64,000 bases of DNA from an uncultured Bacteroidales bacterium (GTDB lineage Bacteria; Bacteroidota; Bacteroidia; Bacteroidales; Barnesiellaceae): the NCBI GenBank assembly GCA_949298955.1, contig CASFYQ010000005.1, positions 1 to 64,000 of the forward strand, given 5' to 3'. This document shows, in pieces, positions 60,999 to 64,000 of this stretch. The notes under the pieces are model-generated. The model saw nothing but the letters and a program-made list of their open reading frames with translations. It searched no databases and was not told the origin of the DNA. The stretch's first letter is position 1, and the number at the start of each line of letters is the position of its first letter. The position numbers and the translations under genes are program-made.

Positions 60999-61724
60999 TT
61001 AGTCGAAGAGAACCCGTAATATTTGGGGCGACCGCAGTTCGTCGATACCGGGCTGGTGTAGCCGGTAGTAGGTGAGGATGCGGTCGAGCACGGCGTTTCG
61101 CTCGCCCCGGTTGAAGCGAAAGTGGCGCAGGTTGTTGAAATCCATGCGGGTGAGCCGGGCGAAAATCTCGGCCTCGCGAGCATCGAGTACATAGGCGTGC
61201 AGTGGGCGCGACGAGGTGAATATGCCGTTGAGCATATCGAAGCAGTAGCCGGGTCGATAGCTCTCCATGTTGGGGCTGAATCCCAGGAATCCACACAGTT
61301 GCAGCAGGAAGCAAAGGTGAAAATTGGCCTTTCCCTCGTCGATAAGGTTGAGTACCTGAATGGCCTGTGCAATAAAGGCAAAGAGTTGCGGGTTGGGCTC
61401 GGGCTCCTTGATGGTTTGGCCAATCATTTCGGCCAGAAAGAGGACCTCGGCGTTTTTCACCGGGTCGGTATGGATATTTTGCAGGGGGAGCATGGAGCGG
61501 GCCTCGACAATCTTTTGCAGTTCGCGGGTATTGCGACGGTCGATGTCGAGCTCGAGAATCGAGAAGGGCATGAAAAGAGCCCGCAGCATACGGGCCTTCC
61601 TGCCGCTCCCTTGGGGAAAGAGGAAAGGCATGCGGCCATATTCCCGGGTGTAGAGGTGGACCACCGCCATCTTGTCGTTGTAGGGAATAATGTGCAGTAC
61701 GATGCCTAATGTTTTCTCGAGCAT
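60999..61724 (-). CDS. recO: DNA repair protein RecO
   Basis: Loads RecA on SSB-coated single strands with RecR. The start at 61724 (MLEKTLGIVLHIIPYNDKMA) is the conserved N-terminus; the longer frame from 61823 reads through the promoter region. The 241-residue protein has the N-terminal OB fold (VVHLYTREYGRMPFLFPQG, ARMLRALFMPFSILELDIDR) and the helical C-terminal domain (LLQLCGFLGFSPNMESY, then GYCFDMLNGIF). The zinc-finger cysteines of some RecO proteins are absent, as in other Bacteroidota. A TATTTTTG box lies just upstream. Confidence 0.9.
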   Translation of the reverse strand: MLEKTLGIVLHIIPYNDKMAVVHLYTREYGRMPFLFPQGSGRKARMLRALFMPFSILELDIDRRNTRELQKIVEARSMLPLQNIHTDPVKNAEVLFLAEMIGQTIKEPEPNPQLFAFIAQAIQVLNLIDEGKANFHLCFLLQLCGFLGFSPNMESYRPGYCFDMLNGIFTSSRPLHAYVLDAREAEIFARLTRMDFNNLRHFRFNRGERNAVLDRILTYYRLHQPGIDELRSPQILRVLFD

Positions 61725-61743
61725 ACAAGTGTAGATTTTGCTG

Positions 61744-61751
61744 CAAAAATA
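61744..61751 (-). promoter_or_regulatory. Promoter -7 box of recO
   Basis: TATTTTTG on the minus strand 20 nt before the recO ATG. A second box, TACCTTTG (complement of 61764-61771), lies 20 nt further upstream. Neither has an ideal TTG. Confidence 0.5.
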
Positions 61752-61857
61752 GCTTTTTTTGCTCAAAGGTATGTCTCTGATTGTAACGATAACGCTGCAA
61801 GTCAATGTGTATTTGGACGACAAAATCGGGTAAATGAAAGATTTTTAGGGAAAAATT

Positions 61858-61887
61858 TTGCCAATTCAAAAAACAGCTCTATATTTG
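61858..61887 (+). promoter_or_regulatory. Promoter of tRNA-Glu/rpsT, TTG-N19-TATATTTG
   Basis: TTG 61858-61860, 19-nt spacer, TATATTTG 61880-61887. It is the only clear promoter before the tRNA-Glu-rpsT-tRNA-Glu block. Confidence 0.8.
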
Positions 61888-61905
61888 CACTCGCATTTGG
61901 AAAGG

Positions 61906-61938
61906 GCGCCTTACTTTATATATCTAAGGCGCATTTTT
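61906..61938 (+). terminator. Promoter-proximal hairpin before tRNA-Glu
   Basis: GCGCCTTA/TAAGGCGC stem (61906-61913 with 61925-61932), 11-nt loop, then ATTTTTAT. It lies between the promoter and the first tRNA, so it may attenuate transcription or mark a processing site. The short T tract makes full termination doubtful. Confidence 0.55.
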
Positions 61939-61944
61939 ATCAAG

Positions 61945-62016
61945 GGCCCATTCGTCTATCGGCTAGGACGCAAGATTTTCATTCTTGAAAGAGGAGTTCG
62001 ATTCTCCTATGGGCTA
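61945..62016 (+). tRNA. tRNA-Glu (UUC), copy 1
   Basis: A 72-nt cloverleaf: acceptor GGCCCAT/ATGGGCT, anticodon stem CAAGA/TCTTG with loop TTTTCAT (anticodon UUC, reads GAA/GAG), T arm GAGGAG-TTCGATT-CTCCT. No encoded CCA. Identical to the copy at 62356. Confidence 0.96.
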
Positions 62017-62050
62017 CGAATATAAAATAAAATTTTAGGAGACTATTGAG

Positions 62051-62302
62051 ATGGCAAATCATAAATCGTCGGAAAAAAGAATTAGACAAACACAAGTGAG
62101 AAATTTGCGTAATCGTTACTACGCAAAAACTGCTCGTAACGCTGTTCGTAAATTGCGTGCTACTACTGTGAAAGAAGAGGCCGCCGCTTTGTATGTAAAA
62201 GTGAGCTCGATGTTGGACAAGCTGGCTAAGAAGAATGTAATTCACAAAAACAAAGCCGCTAACCTGAAATCGAAACTGGCTCTCCACGTTAATAAGTTGT
62301 AA
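62051..62302 (+). CDS. rpsT: 30S ribosomal protein S20
   Basis: Primary-binding protein of the small subunit, a three-helix bundle that contacts the 5' domain and helix 44 of 16S rRNA. The 83-residue basic protein has the family start [20 protein letters not shown] and the core [16 protein letters not shown] and [20 protein letters not shown]. It sits between two identical tRNA-Glu genes and probably shares their transcript, so its mRNA would be released by tRNA processing at both ends. Confidence 0.96.
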   Translation: MANHKSSEKRIRQTQVRNLRNRYYAKTARNAVRKLRATTVKEEAAALYVKVSSMLDKLAKKNVIHKNKAANLKSKLALHVNKL

Positions 62303-62355
62303 TTTCGTAGAGATTAAAAGTTGGCAGGGAGAGTGCTCCCGTCGATTATAGGTAT

Positions 62356-62427
62356 GGCCCATTCGTCTATCGGCTAGGACGCAAGATTTTCATTCTTGAA
62401 AGAGGAGTTCGATTCTCCTATGGGCTA
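62356..62427 (+). tRNA. tRNA-Glu (UUC), copy 2
   Basis: Identical over all 72 nt to the copy at 61945-62016; flanks differ except for one base. It is followed immediately by a strong terminator. Confidence 0.96.
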
Positions 62428-62434
62428 CTTTGAG

Positions 62435-62468
62435 AGTGCGACAGGAACAACTGCCGCACTTTTTTTTG
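62435..62468 (+). terminator. Terminator of the tRNA-Glu/rpsT unit
   Basis: AGTGCG/CGCACT outer stem and CAG/CTG inner stem separated by one mismatch (62435-62444 with 62451-62460), loop GAACAA, then nine T. Confidence 0.88.
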
Positions 62469-62495
62469 TATCTTTAAGGCATAAAGCGCAATGAT

Positions 62496-62834
62496 ATGGA
62501 TTTGTACAAGGTAGACCTGTTTTTGTTGCAGAATCGTCGGTATTTTAGCGAAAGAGATTGGCCTGTTATAAGGAGTATACTGTTCAGGGTAGATGATTCC
62601 CGATGGGATTCGTTGCTCGTTATGCGGCTGAAAGACCCCACCTTGGCGTTGGTGCTTTCATTCTTCCTTGGGACATTAGGTATAGATCGCTTCTATGTAG
62701 GTAATGTGGGGCTTGGCCTATTGAAATTATTGACCGCGGGTCTTGGTGGGCTTTGGACTTTTATTGATTGGTTTCTTATTATGCGAGCCGCTCGTAATGC
62801 GAATTGTCGAGCGTTGGAGAGGTATGTAGAATAA
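62496..62834 (+). CDS. TM2-domain membrane protein
   Basis: A 112-residue protein. The C-terminal half is a TM2 domain: LALVLSFFLGTLGIDRFYVG then GLGLLKLLTAGLGGLWTFID, two TM helices joined by a short turn with the DRFY motif. The N-terminal 45 residues are cytoplasmic. Function of bacterial TM2 proteins is not known. A TATCTTTA sequence at 62469-62476 is one base off the -7 consensus and could be its promoter. Confidence 0.85.
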   Translation: MDLYKVDLFLLQNRRYFSERDWPVIRSILFRVDDSRWDSLLVMRLKDPTLALVLSFFLGTLGIDRFYVGNVGLGLLKLLTAGLGGLWTFIDWFLIMRAARNANCRALERYVE

Positions 62835-62924
62835 GTCTGAAATCCTGATTGGGATTATTCCTGACCGAGCATTGGGTATGCACGATTTCTTGCCCCGATA
62901 TTTCGTCAATCCAACTTTTTTTTG

Positions 62925-62932
62925 TATTTTTG
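62925..62932 (+). promoter_or_regulatory. Promoter -7 box of gyrB
   Basis: TATTTTTG, giving a leader of about 110 nt. The leader can form a stem CTTTTCCC/GGGAAAAG (62974-62981 with 63009-63016) just before the start codon; a GGAGGGG stretch lies in its right arm. Confidence 0.5.
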
Positions 62933-63050
62933 TTTGTTCGTGGAGAAGCGGCTTTCGAGCCCGTCTGCGAGTGCTTTTCCCTATAAGAACCCGAGGTAAT
63001 AGCCGGAGGGGAAAAGGTGTCAAAACCAAATAAAAAAAGATTCGGATAAT

Positions 63051-64000
63051 ATGTCAGAAGAAACAGAAAACAAAAGTTATTCAGCCGATAGTATTCAGGT
63101 GCTCGAAGGTCTCGAAGCCGTTCGTAAACGTCCCGCCATGTATATTGGCGACATTAGCTCGAAGGGTTTGCACCACTTGGTGTATGAGGTGGTAGACAAT
63201 TCGATTGACGAGGCTTTGGCCGGTTATGCCACTCATATCGAGGTTACTATCAATGAGGATAACTCAATTAAGGTAGTCGACAATGGTCGGGGTATCCCGG
63301 TCGATATGCACGAGAAAGAGCACAAGTCTGCCCTCGAAGTCGTGCTTACGGTGCTGCATGCCGGCGGTAAGTTCGACAAAGGGTCATACAAGGTATCGGG
63401 CGGTTTGCACGGTGTGGGTGTTTCGTGTGTGAATGCACTTTCGACCTATTTGCGTGCCGAGATTCGCCGCGACGGCAAGGTGTATATGCAGGAATATTCT
63501 TGTGGTAAACCGCTGCACGATGTCGAGGTGATAGGCGAAACAAACGAGACGGGAACGACCATTATCTTCCGTCCCGACGGCTCAATCTTCACGACGACGG
63601 TCTATGACTACGATGTGCTGGCCAACCGTTTGCGTGACCTGGCTTTCCTGAATGCCGGCATTACGCTTACGCTTACCGACCGCCGTGTGACCAACGAGGC
63701 CGGCGAATATCGTCAAGATGTGTTTTACTCGAAAGAGGGTTTGAAGGAGTTTGTGCGCTACATCGATTCGAACAAGGAACACCTGATTGACGACGTGATA
63801 CACATCTCGACCGAGCGTCAAGGTGTGCCTGTCGAGGTAGCCATGACCTACAATACTACCTACAACGAGAATGTCTATTCCTACGTAAACAATATCAATA
63901 CCATCGAGGGCGGTACGCACTTGACGGGATTCCGTCGGGGGTTGACCCGCACCTTGAAGAAATATGCCGAGGATTCCAAGATGCTCGAGAAGGTGAAGGT
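63051..64000 (+). CDS. gyrB: DNA gyrase subunit B (5' part, runs off the window)
   Basis: ATPase subunit of gyrase. The frame is open from ATG 63051 (MSEETENKSYSADSIQVLEG) to the window end, about 316 codons. The GHKL ATPase is recognisable: RKRPAMYIGDISSKGLHHLV, YEVVDNSIDEALAGY (Mg-binding Asn), VDNGRGIPVDMHEKEHKSAL, GGLHGVGVSCVNALS, and GTTIIFRPDGSIF. The transducer domain begins at about residue 225 (RQDVFYSKEGLKEFVRYID ... IEGGTHLTGFRRGLTRT). GyrB rather than ParE is favoured by the N-terminal similarity and rpsT being nearby. Confidence 0.95.
   Translation, partial: MSEETENKSYSADSIQVLEGLEAVRKRPAMYIGDISSKGLHHLVYEVVDNSIDEALAGYATHIEVTINEDNSIKVVDNGRGIPVDMHEKEHKSALEVVLTVLHAGGKFDKGSYKVSGGLHGVGVSCVNALSTYLRAEIRRDGKVYMQEYSCGKPLHDVEVIGETNETGTTIIFRPDGSIFTTTVYDYDVLANRLRDLAFLNAGITLTLTDRRVTNEAGEYRQDVFYSKEGLKEFVRYIDSNKEHLIDDVIHISTERQGVPVEVAMTYNTTYNENVYSYVNNINTIEGGTHLTGFRRGLTRTLKKYAEDSKMLEKVK

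Noticed and set aside
60790..61002. 70-codon plus-strand frame over the tRNA-Arg region
   Set aside because: It is the antisense of a structured tRNA gene; a common false ORF.
1..64000. CRISPR array, prophage or complete insertion sequence
   Set aside because: No regularly spaced repeats, phage structural genes or intact transposase seen; only a possible transposase fragment at the left edge.

Overview
The window is chromosomal DNA of a Bacteroidota member, very probably order Bacteroidales. The clearest signs are promoters with the Bacteroidota sigma-factor signature (TTG, 19-21 nt, TAnnTTTG), a SusC/SusD pair, a fused SecDF, several proteins with type IX secretion (T9SS) type-A sorting-like C-termini, and DUF4369/thioredoxin-like lipoproteins. 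GC content is moderate, with frequent TCG, GAC and CTC codons. A Barnesiella-like genus is my guess; nothing in the window proves it.

Left to right: (1) 1-600 holds two truncated coding remnants and two terminators. (2) 604-17660 is mostly housekeeping: pnp, a DUF4369/thioredoxin-like lipoprotein, greA, a HIT protein, the minus-strand run aroQ-pyk-O-methyltransferase-rbfA-LolC/E permease, xerD, an OmpA/TPR lipoprotein, a YfhO-family membrane protein with a methyltransferase-fold protein, and ribF with a HAD phosphatase. (3) 17880-24843 is envelope and accessory: outer-membrane phospholipase A, a second DUF4369 lipoprotein, comM, a small secreted protein next to a CotH-family protein, and an orphan glycosyltransferase. 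(4) 25071-36126 holds mutS, a U32 peptidase-family protein, a 1004-residue TPR protein with an outer-membrane barrel protein, and topA. (5) 36204-50134 is a divergent nutrient-acquisition locus. (6) 50237-57347 holds a WYL regulator, a DUF3108 protein, an Ig-like lipoprotein and a broken T9SS adhesin gene. (7) 57704-64000 is core again: secDF, tRNA-Arg, recO, tRNA-Glu-rpsT-tRNA-Glu, a TM2 protein and the 5' part of gyrB.

The most interesting part is region 5. A minus operon encodes an organophosphate-antiporter (OPA) type transporter with all three phosphate-site residues of GlpT, an N-acetylmannosamine-6-phosphate epimerase (NanE) and a phosphohexomutase, with every junction a 4-nt overlap. 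Opposite it, a plus operon encodes a LamG-like T9SS-sorted protein, SusC, SusD, an SGNH esterase and an endonuclease/exonuclease/phosphatase-fold phosphodiesterase. A ROK repressor that has lost its kinase residues follows. The locus has no glycoside hydrolase, no sugar kinase and no sialic-acid lyase. The set reads best as a system for a phosphodiester-linked, acylated amino-sugar polymer (ManNAc-phosphate type) whose products are imported already phosphorylated. The divergent promoter region carries three tandem 11-bp repeats and two matching -7 boxes that could serve common control.
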